The notes under the pieces are model-generated. The model did not search any database. It saw only the letters and a list, made by a program, of their open reading frames with translations, and was not told the origin of the DNA. 64,000 nt of DNA from Streptomyces sp. NRRL F-5135 (lineage in GTDB: Bacteria > Actinomycetota > Actinomycetes > Streptomycetales > Streptomycetaceae): positions 271,081 to 335,080 of the forward strand of contig NZ_JOHR01000002.1 of NCBI RefSeq assembly GCF_000719775.1, in the 5' to 3' direction. Positions 16,096 through 23,642 of the stretch are shown here, piece by piece. The position numbers were made by a program, and so were the translations under genes. Position 1 is the first letter of the stretch. Each line of letters starts with the position of its first letter.

Positions 16096-17367
16096 CTACC
16101 AGCGCGGAATCGCCACCCGGTACGTCGGGTTGATGCTCCGCATGTAGCCCGTGTCGTCCCGGTCGCGCAGGCCGCAGGACAGGTACTGCTCGTGCAGGGT
16201 CCCCAGCGCGTCGCGGTCGAGCGTGACGCCGAGGCCGGGGGTGGTGGGGGCCGTCACCGAGCCGTCCTTGAACTCCAGTACGCCGGGCTCGATGACGTCC
16301 TCGGTCTTCCACGGCCAGTGCGTGTCGCACGCGTAGGTGAGGTTGGGCGTGGCCGCCGCCAGGTGGACCATCGCCGCGAGGCTGACTCCCAGGTGCGAGT
16401 TCGAGTGCATGGACAGTCCCATGTCGAACGTGTCGCAGATCCCGGAGAGGAGCTTGGAACGGCGCAGGCCGCCCCAGTAGTGGTGGTCGGAGAGGATGAC
16501 CTGGACGGCGTCCACCGCCACGGACGGCTTGATCTCGTCGAAGGCGACGACGCACATGTTCGTCGCCAGCGGCATCGACACCTCGCGCGCGACGGCCGCC
16601 ATGCCCTCGATGCCCGGCGTCGGGTCCTCCAGGTACTCCAGCACCCCGTCCAGCGCCCGGCCGACCTCGATGGACGTGGGCACCGACCAGGCGGCGTTCG
16701 GGTCGAGCCGCAGGGGGTGGTCCGGGAACTCCGCGCGCAGCGCCCGGATCGCCTCCACCTCCTCCTCGGGCGGCAGGACCCCGCCCTTGAGCTTGATCGC
16801 GGTGAATCCGTACGCGTCGACCATCCGCCGGGCCTGGGCCACGACGCCTTCCGGGTCCAGCGCCGCGCCCCACGCGTCCGGCTCACCGCCCGGATGGGCG
16901 GCCCACTTGTAGAACAGGTAGGCGCTGAACGGGACCGAGGGCCGTACCGCTCCGCCCAGCAGGTCGGAGACGGGCCGGCCACTGGCCTGTCCCTGGACGT
17001 CCAGCAGCGCGACCTCGAACGGGGACTGCACGCGGTCGACCGTGCTGCTCGTGGTGACCATCCCGGTCAGTCCGGTCCCGCCGTCGCCGCCGACGCGCGC
17101 CACGACCGCGCCGACGCGCCGGTGCAGTTCCTCGGTCGCGTAGACGTCGAGCCCCACGATGTCCTCGGCCACGGCGTTCAGCCGCTCCAGGTGCTTGGCG
17201 TCGGCGTACGTCTCGCCGAGCCCGGTGAGCCCCCCGTCGGTGTGCACCTCGACGATCGCGCGCAGCGCGTACGGCTCGTGGACGCCTACGGAATTGAGCA
17301 GCGGCGGGTCCCGGAACGCGACCGGGGTGATGGTGACGGAGGAGATGCGCAGCCGTTCGGCGGTCAT
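16096..17367 (-). CDS. gudD: Glucarate dehydratase (enolase superfamily)
   Basis: A 423-aa enzyme that dehydrates D-glucarate to 5-dehydro-4-deoxy-D-glucarate. Enolase-superfamily landmarks are the KxK base in TAIKLKGG, metal ligands in LRLDPNAAW and LEYLEDPTPG, a third acid in QVILSDHHYWGG, and the general-base His in MGLSMHSNSHLG. The N-terminal capping domain starts with ISSVTITPVAFRDPPLLN. Its start is 2 bp past the stop of the upstream kdgD gene, so the two form an operon performing consecutive steps. Confidence 0.93.
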   Translation of the reverse strand: MTAERLRISSVTITPVAFRDPPLLNSVGVHEPYALRAIVEVHTDGGLTGLGETYADAKHLERLNAVAEDIVGLDVYATEELHRRVGAVVARVGGDGGTGLTGMVTTSSTVDRVQSPFEVALLDVQGQASGRPVSDLLGGAVRPSVPFSAYLFYKWAAHPGGEPDAWGAALDPEGVVAQARRMVDAYGFTAIKLKGGVLPPEEEVEAIRALRAEFPDHPLRLDPNAAWSVPTSIEVGRALDGVLEYLEDPTPGIEGMAAVAREVSMPLATNMCVVAFDEIKPSVAVDAVQVILSDHHYWGGLRRSKLLSGICDTFDMGLSMHSNSHLGVSLAAMVHLAAATPNLTYACDTHWPWKTEDVIEPGVLEFKDGSVTAPTTPGLGVTLDRDALGTLHEQYLSCGLRDRDDTGYMRSINPTYRVAIPRW

Positions 17368-17369
17368 GG

Positions 17370-18302
17370 TCAGGCCTTCCCTGCGAGGTCGAGTCCGCGC
17401 TCCAGGAGCGAGGAGAGGGCGTCGAGGTCTTCCGGAGTGGGGTCGGTCAGCGGGGCGCGGACCGGCCCGGCGGCCAGGCCGCGCAGCCGGGCGCCCGCCT
17501 TGACCAGCGAGACCGCGTATCCCGGGAGCTTGTTCCGCAACTCCACCAGCGGGTGGAAGAAGTCCGCCTGGAGCTCCTCGACCCGTGCGTCGTCCCCGGT
17601 GGTCACGGCCCGGTGGAAGGCCAGCGAGATCTCGGGGGCGAAGCTGAAGACGGCCGACGAGTACAGCGGAACGCCGGCGGCCCGGTAGGCGGGTACGGAC
17701 GCCTCCGCGGTGGGCAGCCCGTTGAAGAACTGGAACCGCTTGCCGCTGTCGCGCAGCGACTGGCGGATCGCCACCACGGTGCGGGACAGCGTCTCGATGT
17801 CGCCGACACCGTCCTTGAAACCGACGACGTTGTCGAGGGCGGCGACCCGCACCGCGGCGTCCAGGCCGAACCGGGCGTTGGCGCGGTTGTAGACGATGAG
17901 CGGGAGCCCTGCGGCGCCCGCCACCTGGCGGGTGTACTCCACCAGTCCGTCCTGCGGCGCGGTGACCAGGTAGGGCGGCAGCAGGAGCAGGCCGTCGGCC
18001 CCGGCCTCGCGCGCCGCGGCGGCGCCGGCCACGGCGTTCGGCAGCGCGCCGCCCGCACCGGCGAAGACCGGCACGGCCCCGTCGGTGGCCTCGACCGCGG
18101 CGCGTACGACGTCCGCGTGCTCCCGGGGCGACAGAGCGTGGAACTCGCCGGTTCCGCAGGCGGGAAAGACGGCTCCGGCACCGGCGGCCACCCCGGCCCG
18201 TACGTGCTCCTTCAGGACCGGGAGGTTCGGGCCGCCGTCGGGGCCGAAGGGGGTGACCGGAAAGAACAACACTCCGTCAAGCATAAGGTTCCGTTCATAC
18301 AT
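17370..18302 (-). CDS. kdgD: 5-dehydro-4-deoxyglucarate dehydratase
   Basis: A 310-aa protein of the DHDPS/NAL aldolase superfamily. It converts 5-dehydro-4-deoxyglucarate to alpha-ketoglutarate semialdehyde with loss of water and CO2. Visible are GVLFFPVTPFGPDGG at the N terminus, CGTGEFHALSPREH, the region LIVYNRANARF with the family tyrosine, and the Schiff-base Lys in NVVGFKDGVGD. Start is ATG 18302 or, with better family fit, ATG 18284. First gene of the two-gene operon with gudD, divergent from the MFS transporter. Confidence 0.92.
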   Translation of the reverse strand: MYERNLMLDGVLFFPVTPFGPDGGPNLPVLKEHVRAGVAAGAGAVFPACGTGEFHALSPREHADVVRAAVEATDGAVPVFAGAGGALPNAVAGAAAAREAGADGLLLLPPYLVTAPQDGLVEYTRQVAGAAGLPLIVYNRANARFGLDAAVRVAALDNVVGFKDGVGDIETLSRTVVAIRQSLRDSGKRFQFFNGLPTAEASVPAYRAAGVPLYSSAVFSFAPEISLAFHRAVTTGDDARVEELQADFFHPLVELRNKLPGYAVSLVKAGARLRGLAAGPVRAPLTDPTPEDLDALSSLLERGLDLAGKA

Positions 18303-18722
18303 GTGACTTGCGTGTGCACCCGTGTACGAGGCGCCAACTTAAGTGCCCTCGGTCGGTGCGTCAATCCTGGTCGAGCGGCAGATGGCCCGCCCCGGCGCCC
18401 TCCCGCACCGGCTGATGAGATTCCGTGAGCAAGTCATTGACCCGGAGGACACGCCTCCGTAACGTGACCACACGTGTGAAGCTGGTTCACATACGTGTAC
18501 GGCGGGACGTCTGTCGCGACCCACGGGCGCGGCCCCGGTGTGTGCCGCCCCGATACGACGCGGCCCCATGCGGTGCGGCCCCTACAGGGGGCGGTGCGGC
18601 CCTGACGGGGTGCGGTGCGGCCCCCGCGCCCGGCGAACGGAGTCCGGTCGGCGCGGTCGACGGCGTGGGGCACCGGGGACGGCCGGTCACACCTTCACGG
18701 CAATTCACAGTGGGAGACAAAG
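18303..18722. promoter_or_regulatory. Divergent control region of the glucarate cluster
   Basis: A 420-bp gap without a credible gene. Candidate operators: the perfect palindrome CACACGTGTG (18469-18478), a related CACATACGTGTAC 10 bp on (18488-18500), and CGTGTAC again at 18321-18327, close to kdgD. Between about 18553 and 18625 a GCGGTGCGGCCC unit recurs about three times at roughly 21-bp spacing. GGGAG lies before the transporter start. Confidence 0.5.
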
Positions 18723-20111
18723 ATGGTCCCGCAGCTTCCCAGGAAGCGCCCGGCGAGCGGGAGCGAGCCGGACGCGGAGAGCCGCGCAGTCGGCAAGTTC
18801 CTCCGCCGCATGCTGCCCCTCCTGGTCCTGATGCTGGTGGTCAACCAGATGGACCGGACGAACGTCGGATTCGTCCAGGCGGACCTGAAGGCTGACATCG
18901 GTGTCAGTGCCACCGCCTACGGCCTCGGTGCCGGCCTGTTCTTCATCGGGTACGCCCTCTTCGAAGTCCCCAGCAACATGCTGATGGAACGTTACGGCGC
19001 CCGGGTCTGGCTCACCCGCATCATGATCACCTGGGGCACGGTGATCGTGGCGATGTCCTTCATCCACAACGTCACGGTCTTCTACATCCTGCGGTTCCTC
19101 CTCGGTGTCGCCGAGGCCGGCTTCTTCCCCGGCGTGCTCCTCTACTTCACCAAGTGGCTGCCGGACTCCAGCCGTGGCAGGGCGAGCGCGATCTTCCTGG
19201 GCGGATCCGCCACCGCCTACATCGTGACCGGCCCGATCACCGGCGCGCTGCTGGAGATGCACGGCGTGGCCGGCATCGCCGGCTGGCGCTGGATGTTCGG
19301 TCTGGAGGGCGTCTTCTCCATCGTGGTCGGCATCGTGGCGGGCTTCTTCCTGGTCTCCCGCATCCAGGACGCCCGCTGGCTCACGCAGGAGGAGAAGGAC
19401 GCGCTCAGCGCGGCGGTCGCGCGGGACGAACAGGCCCGCGACCGCGCGCCCAAGGTCTCGAAGCTCAAGCTGCTGGTCCATCCCCAGGTCGCCCTGCTGA
19501 CCGGCGTCTTCTTCGCCATGGCGCTCACCGGCTACGCGATCACCTTCTGGCTGCCGAGCCTGGTCGCGGAGATCGGCGGGCTCTCGCCCTTCCAGATCGG
19601 CCTGCTGTCCGCCATCCCGTGGATCTGCGCCGTGATCGCCATGTACACGGTCAGCCACTTCGCCGACGGCGCGCCGGACCGACGCCCGTACCTCGTGGCC
19701 GCCCTCATCCTGTCGGCGGTCGGCGCCTTCCTGGCCACGCTCGGCTCGCCGTGGTTCGGGCTGCTGGCCATCACGCTGGCCGCGATCGGCGGAAAGTGCG
19801 CCGCCACCGTGTTCTGGCCGATGGCGCAGGCCGGCCTGGACTTCAAGATCGCCGCGGCCGGGCTGGCGATCGTGAACTCCCTGGGCAACCTCGGCGGTTT
19901 CGTCTCGCCCACGCTCTTCGGCTACCTCAAGGACACCACCGGCAGTACGAACGGCGGCCTGTACAGCCTCGCGACGGCGTCCGTCCTGGCGGCCGGCGCG
20001 GTCTTCCTCATCCGCCGCGGCGGAGGATCGGCCGGCTCCGGTGAGCCGCTGCCGGCCCAGGGGACGGCGGGCGCGGCGCAGGGCGAGACGACGCCGCCGC
20101 GGATCGCCTGA
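18723..20111 (+). CDS. MFS transporter, probable D-glucarate permease
   Basis: A 462-aa protein with about 12 membrane segments. The N terminus has the anion:cation symporter hallmark VNQMDRTNVGFVQADL, followed by GYALFEVPSNMLMERYGARVWL and RFLLGVAEAGFFPGVLLYFTKWLP, typical of the phthalate/glucarate/galactonate branch (GudP, DgoT). A cytoplasmic loop with EEKDALSAAVARDEQARDRAPK separates the halves. Start ATG 18723 has GGGAG upstream. It is divergent from gudD/kdgD, supporting uptake of glucarate or galactarate. Confidence 0.9.
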   Translation: MVPQLPRKRPASGSEPDAESRAVGKFLRRMLPLLVLMLVVNQMDRTNVGFVQADLKADIGVSATAYGLGAGLFFIGYALFEVPSNMLMERYGARVWLTRIMITWGTVIVAMSFIHNVTVFYILRFLLGVAEAGFFPGVLLYFTKWLPDSSRGRASAIFLGGSATAYIVTGPITGALLEMHGVAGIAGWRWMFGLEGVFSIVVGIVAGFFLVSRIQDARWLTQEEKDALSAAVARDEQARDRAPKVSKLKLLVHPQVALLTGVFFAMALTGYAITFWLPSLVAEIGGLSPFQIGLLSAIPWICAVIAMYTVSHFADGAPDRRPYLVAALILSAVGAFLATLGSPWFGLLAITLAAIGGKCAATVFWPMAQAGLDFKIAAAGLAIVNSLGNLGGFVSPTLFGYLKDTTGSTNGGLYSLATASVLAAGAVFLIRRGGGSAGSGEPLPAQGTAGAAQGETTPPRIA

Positions 20112-20187
20112 CGGTCTGACTCGCGTGGCGGCCCGCGCGGCCGTACGGACCCGTCGTACGGGCGCCCGGACGGGGCGTCGTGCGAAC

Positions 20188-20228
20188 GCGCGGGCGCCGG
20201 GTGAGTTGTTCTCACCCGGCGCCCGCGC
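20188..20228. terminator. 18-bp perfect hairpin, bidirectional terminator
   Basis: Left arm 20188-20205 (GCGCGGGCGCCGGGTGAG) pairs perfectly with 20211-20228 around TTGTT. It lies between the convergent MFS and deaminase genes. Confidence 0.85.
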
Positions 20229-20268
20229 ATGGTCGGCCGACCGTTCGTTTCCCCAGCCGGTCCGCCCC

Positions 20269-20709
20269 TCAGTCCGCGTGGTCCGCCCAGACGTAGCTCT
20301 CCGGGAGCAGGTCCCCGACGGCCACCGCCCGCGGCCCGTCGGCCGCGGGCACGATCACCCGCATGCCCGGGAAGTAGTCCAGCAGGACCTGGCGGCAGCG
20401 CCCGCACGGCGACACGACGCCCCGGTCGCGGTCGCCCACGGCGACCATCGTCGTCAGCTCGTATGCCCCCTGGGCCGCTGCCGCGCCCAGGACGACCAGT
20501 TCCGCGCACGGGCCGCCGGTGAAGTGGTAGGCGTTCAGGCCCGTGATGATCCGGCCGTCCGCCGCGCGGGCGGCCGCCGCCATCGTGTGGCGGTCGCCGC
20601 GGGCGCGGGTCCGCGCGACGGCCGCCGCCGCCTCGATCAGCTCATGGTCCGGCTCGTCGCGGCGCGGCCCGTCGTGGTCCGGCTCGTGGCGCGGCTCGGA
20701 GGTGTCCAT
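20269..20709 (-). CDS. Cytidine/blasticidin-type deaminase family protein
   Basis: A 146-aa zinc hydrolase. The active-site CAE motif is in GGPCAELVVLGAA (Cys in place of the usual His before Ala-Glu), and the second zinc motif is VVSPCGRCRQVLLDYFPG. The family deaminates cytidine or related bases. The ATG at 20709 overlaps the stop codon of the upstream LCP gene (TGATG), so translation is probably coupled to it, an unexpected pairing. The first 30 residues are charged and probably disordered. Cytidine deaminase is the default; blasticidin-S deaminase-like is the alternative. Confidence 0.85.
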   Translation of the reverse strand: MDTSEPRHEPDHDGPRRDEPDHELIEAAAAVARTRARGDRHTMAAAARAADGRIITGLNAYHFTGGPCAELVVLGAAAAQGAYELTTMVAVGDRDRGVVSPCGRCRQVLLDYFPGMRVIVPAADGPRAVAVGDLLPESYVWADHAD

Positions 20710-21980
20710 CAGTCGCCGGAGACCGTGACCGTCTCGTCGTTGTTGAGCTGGTTCACCAACTGCTTGACCTTCTCCTTGTCCCACACGAGGTTGCCGCCCA
20801 CGCTGCCCGAGATCGGCATGTTCATGGACTTCCCCTCACCGCCCGTGACGCCCTTCATCGCGAAGAACATCTGGCCCAGCGACCACAGCGACATGTCCTT
20901 GTCCACGATCAGCGTGTCCAGGCCCGCGCCCATCGTCGGGTAGAGCTTGAACGGGTTGAGGATCGTGCCCGGCGTTGCCGTCTGGGAGGCCAGGGCCGCC
21001 AGGAACTTCTGCTGGTTCTTCGTACGGTCCAGGTCACTGCCCGCGAACGCGTACCGCGTCCGCACGAACGCCAGCGACTGCTCGCCGTCCAGGGTCTGCT
21101 TGCCCGCCTGGAAGTCCGCCCCGGACTTCTTGTCCTTGAACGCCTTCGGGATGTCGATCTCCACGCCGCCGATCGCGTCCACGATGTTGGCGAAGCCGGC
21201 GAAGCCGATCTCCACGTAGTGGTCGATGTGCAGGCCGGTGTTGAACTCGACGGTGCGGACCAGCAGCTCCGGTCCGTCCTCCGCGTACGCCGCGTTCAGC
21301 TTGGTCTGCCGGCCCGTGTTCGGGTAGACCTTGCCGGAGTCCGACCCCTTGAACGAGGGGATCGTCACGTTCGAGTCGCGCGGCAGGGAGATCAGCGTCG
21401 GGCCGTTCGAGCCGTCGTGCAGGATCATCATCGAGTCCGTGCGCTTGCCCTCGGCCGAACCCGTGTGGAGCTGCTTCTTCTGCTCGTCGGTCATGCCCTC
21501 ACGGCTGTCCGAGCCGACGATCAGGTAGTTCGTGCCGTCGCCCTGCGCCGGGCGCTCGATGACCTTGGAGAGGTCGACCTCCCGGTTGAGCTTTCCGTCG
21601 GCCCAGAAGTACGTGCCGATGGAGACGCCGAGTATCACGATCACCAGCGTGAGCGCGCCCAGCTTGATCCGGCGTCCCCAGTCGGGCGCGGGCCGCGTCG
21701 GGCCCATGGCGCCGGCCCGGCGGTAGCCGCCGTCGCCCGGGCCACCGCCGGAGGGGGAGCCGTACACCTGGCCCGTGTTGTACGCCGGATCCGGGCCGGC
21801 ACCGGGCGGCGGCCCGGCACCCGGGCCGGGGGCGTACCCCTGCCCCTGCCGGGGCACGCCGCGTGACTGCACATGGGGCATCACGCGCGCGCCCTCGGGC
21901 TGGGCGCCCCCACTGCCGCGTCCGTAGCGGTCGCGCCGCTCACCGCGGTCGCCGGTCCATCCGTCGGGCCAATCATTCAT
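20709..21980 (-). CDS. LCP (LytR-CpsA-Psr) family cell-wall glycopolymer ligase
   Basis: A 423-aa protein. A Gly/Pro-rich cytoplasmic stretch (residues 1-110) precedes one membrane anchor (LGALTLVIVILGVSIGTYFWA). The extracellular LCP domain has LIVGSDSREGMT, SMMILHDGSN, LISLPRDSNVTIP, KLNAAYAEDGPELLVRTVE, HYVEIGFAGFANIVDAIGGVEI and FVRTRYAF, with the Asp/Arg residues that bind the polyprenyl pyrophosphate. LCP enzymes transfer undecaprenyl-linked glycopolymers to peptidoglycan. Unlike its neighbours it has no C-terminal LytR domain. ATG 21980 follows a promoter gap; it is one of five paralogues here. Confidence 0.93.
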   Translation of the reverse strand: MNDWPDGWTGDRGERRDRYGRGSGGAQPEGARVMPHVQSRGVPRQGQGYAPGPGAGPPPGAGPDPAYNTGQVYGSPSGGGPGDGGYRRAGAMGPTRPAPDWGRRIKLGALTLVIVILGVSIGTYFWADGKLNREVDLSKVIERPAQGDGTNYLIVGSDSREGMTDEQKKQLHTGSAEGKRTDSMMILHDGSNGPTLISLPRDSNVTIPSFKGSDSGKVYPNTGRQTKLNAAYAEDGPELLVRTVEFNTGLHIDHYVEIGFAGFANIVDAIGGVEIDIPKAFKDKKSGADFQAGKQTLDGEQSLAFVRTRYAFAGSDLDRTKNQQKFLAALASQTATPGTILNPFKLYPTMGAGLDTLIVDKDMSLWSLGQMFFAMKGVTGGEGKSMNMPISGSVGGNLVWDKEKVKQLVNQLNNDETVTVSGD

Positions 21981-22084
21981 GCGCACCAGTGTGCCGGGCC
22001 CGCTCGTACGCCATACAGGGGTCATGGGAAATCGGGGCGGCCCTGTTGCGAATCTGATGCATTCACCTGGTCGGAGGCGGCCGA

Positions 22085-22220
22085 ACGGGTGGGACGGGTG
22101 GTCGTACGGGGTGGGACGCGTAACCGTGCGGGTGGGGCAGGTGGCCGTTCCAGGTGGGACGCGTGACCGTGCGGCGGAGTGGGTGACCGTGCGGCGGCGC
22201 GGGCGGCCGTACGGGTGAGA
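22085..22220. repeat. Degenerate tandem repeats upstream of the LCP gene
   Basis: GGTGGGACGCGTGACCGTGC-like units recur about four times with decay between the LCP promoter and the DUF1259 stop. No gene supported. Confidence 0.4.
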
Positions 22221-22224
22221 CGGC

Positions 22225-22257
22225 GGGAGGCGGCACCCGGCTCCGGTACCGCCTCCC
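22225..22257 (-). terminator. Hairpin after DUF1259 gene
   Basis: GGGAGGCGG (22225-22233) pairs with CCGCCTCCC (22249-22257) around a 15-nt loop, 16 bp past the stop of the DUF1259 gene. Confidence 0.6.
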
Positions 22258-22272
22258 GGCCGCTCCGGGCCC

Positions 22273-23508
22273 TCAGTCGCCCCCGCCCTGACCGCCCGGT
22301 GTGACGCGGGTGGCGTCCAGCGCCGGGCGCAGCGCCCTGGCGATCCTGACCCCGTCGCCCACGGCCCAGATGTGCGTGAAGAACAGCCGGGGCTCCTCCG
22401 ACAGACCGTGGTTGTGCAGCTCGACGAGGTTGATCTTCCCCTGCCGCAGCCGGGCGAGGACCTTCGGGACCTCGTCCGCCACCATGACGAAGTCACCGCT
22501 GAGCGCGACCCGGCCGCCGCCCAGGAGCTGCATGTTGAACGCCGTGGACGCGCCGAGGCCCTGGGGCAGTTCCATGCCGCGGTCGACGATCGTCTCGCGG
22601 CGGTGGAAGACGATCTTGTAGAGACCGCCGTCGTTGGAGCCCGTTCCGCCCAGCGCGGCGTCGATCCGCCGGGTGTCCAGGTCGAGCGGCGGATTCTCCA
22701 GGCTCCGGGGGCGCGGCTGGGGCGCCGGGGTGGCCGTGCGGTCGATGGCCGCGCGTACGCCGCGGGCCAGCGCCACCGCGTCGTGGCCGTGCGCGTGGAC
22801 GTGGATCCACCACACGTCGGGGGAGTGGGCGAGCAGGTGCTTGTGCAGCGCGGTCATCTCGATGTGGTGCGCGAACAGCGCGTCGGACACCCGCTGGAGC
22901 TCGTTCTCCGCGCAGACCAGGTCGCCCATGACCAGCGTGGAGCCGTCCTCGTAGCGCACGAAGGCCACGTGCGAGCCGAGGGCCAGCCCCGGGGACACCT
23001 TGACGCCGTACGAGACGACGTCCAGGTCGGTGCGCGGGAAGCGGGCGTGGAGGAACTCGCCGCGCACCATGCTGGGACCGCCGGAGAGCCCCAGCGCCTT
23101 GACGACGTGGTCCCAGTCGCCCGCCTTGGTCCTGACCGGCTTGAGGGGGCGTCCGTGACCCGAGTGGTCCGGGCCGCGCGGGTGCCCGGAGTGGTCCGGG
23201 GGGACCGGGCCGCCGCCGCGCCGGGTGTCGGCGTGGGCGGTGGCCGTGCCCGGCCCGGCCAGTCCCGTTCCGGCCATGCCCACCCCGGCCAGCAGCGGCG
23301 CGAACGCGGCGGCGGCCAGGAGCCGGCGCCGCGGTGCCCCGGCGGTTGTGCCGGTCCGCGGTGTCCCGGCGAGTACCCCGGTTCGGGGGCCGCCCGCTTT
23401 CCCCGCGCCGGTGTTCCGTGCGTCCGTTCCTCGCGTGTGCGTTCGCGGCGTGGCGGTCCGTGGCGTGGCGGCCCCGGGGGACATGTCCTGCTCTCGGTTT
23501 CCGCTCAC
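22273..23508 (-). CDS. Secreted protein with two DUF1259 domains
   Basis: About 411 aa. A twin-arginine-type signal (PRRRLLAAAAFAPLLAG) ends near TAHADT. The mature part has two related halves. The first contains GEFLHARFPRTDLDV, GSHVAFVRYEDGSTLVMGDLV and HKHLLAHSPDVWWIHVHAHG; the second MELPQGLGASTAFNMQLLGGG, VALSGDFVMVADEVPKVL and NLVELHNHGLSEEPRLFFTHIW. These match the DUF1259 (LppY/LpqO) pattern, whose function is unknown. GTG 23508 has GGAGG about 10 bp upstream; ATG 23484 is an alternative. It lies among LCP genes, so an envelope role is inferred. Confidence 0.85.
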   Translation of the reverse strand: MSGNREQDMSPGAATPRTATPRTHTRGTDARNTGAGKAGGPRTGVLAGTPRTGTTAGAPRRRLLAAAAFAPLLAGVGMAGTGLAGPGTATAHADTRRGGGPVPPDHSGHPRGPDHSGHGRPLKPVRTKAGDWDHVVKALGLSGGPSMVRGEFLHARFPRTDLDVVSYGVKVSPGLALGSHVAFVRYEDGSTLVMGDLVCAENELQRVSDALFAHHIEMTALHKHLLAHSPDVWWIHVHAHGHDAVALARGVRAAIDRTATPAPQPRPRSLENPPLDLDTRRIDAALGGTGSNDGGLYKIVFHRRETIVDRGMELPQGLGASTAFNMQLLGGGRVALSGDFVMVADEVPKVLARLRQGKINLVELHNHGLSEEPRLFFTHIWAVGDGVRIARALRPALDATRVTPGGQGGGD

Positions 23509-23559
23509 CTTCTGAGCACCTCCATACGTGGACGTAGGTCTGCGTCCGTCGCGAGTGGT

Positions 23560-23587
23560 GGACCCCGGACCCCGGACCCCGGACCCC
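23560..23587. repeat. GGACCCC heptamer, four tandem copies
   Basis: Four perfect copies of the 7-bp unit GGACCCC lie between the DUF1259 start and the LCP stop codon. No known role. Confidence 0.7.
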
Positions 23588-23642
23588 GTAGCCGGGCCGG
23601 GCCGCCGTCCCACGGCACGTGCCGCGGCCGTGCCGTGAGTGT

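Noticed and set aside
15817..17688. A 623-codon plus-strand frame over gudD and kdgD
   Set aside because: Shadow of two well-recognised enzymes; composition typical of GC-rich antisense frames.
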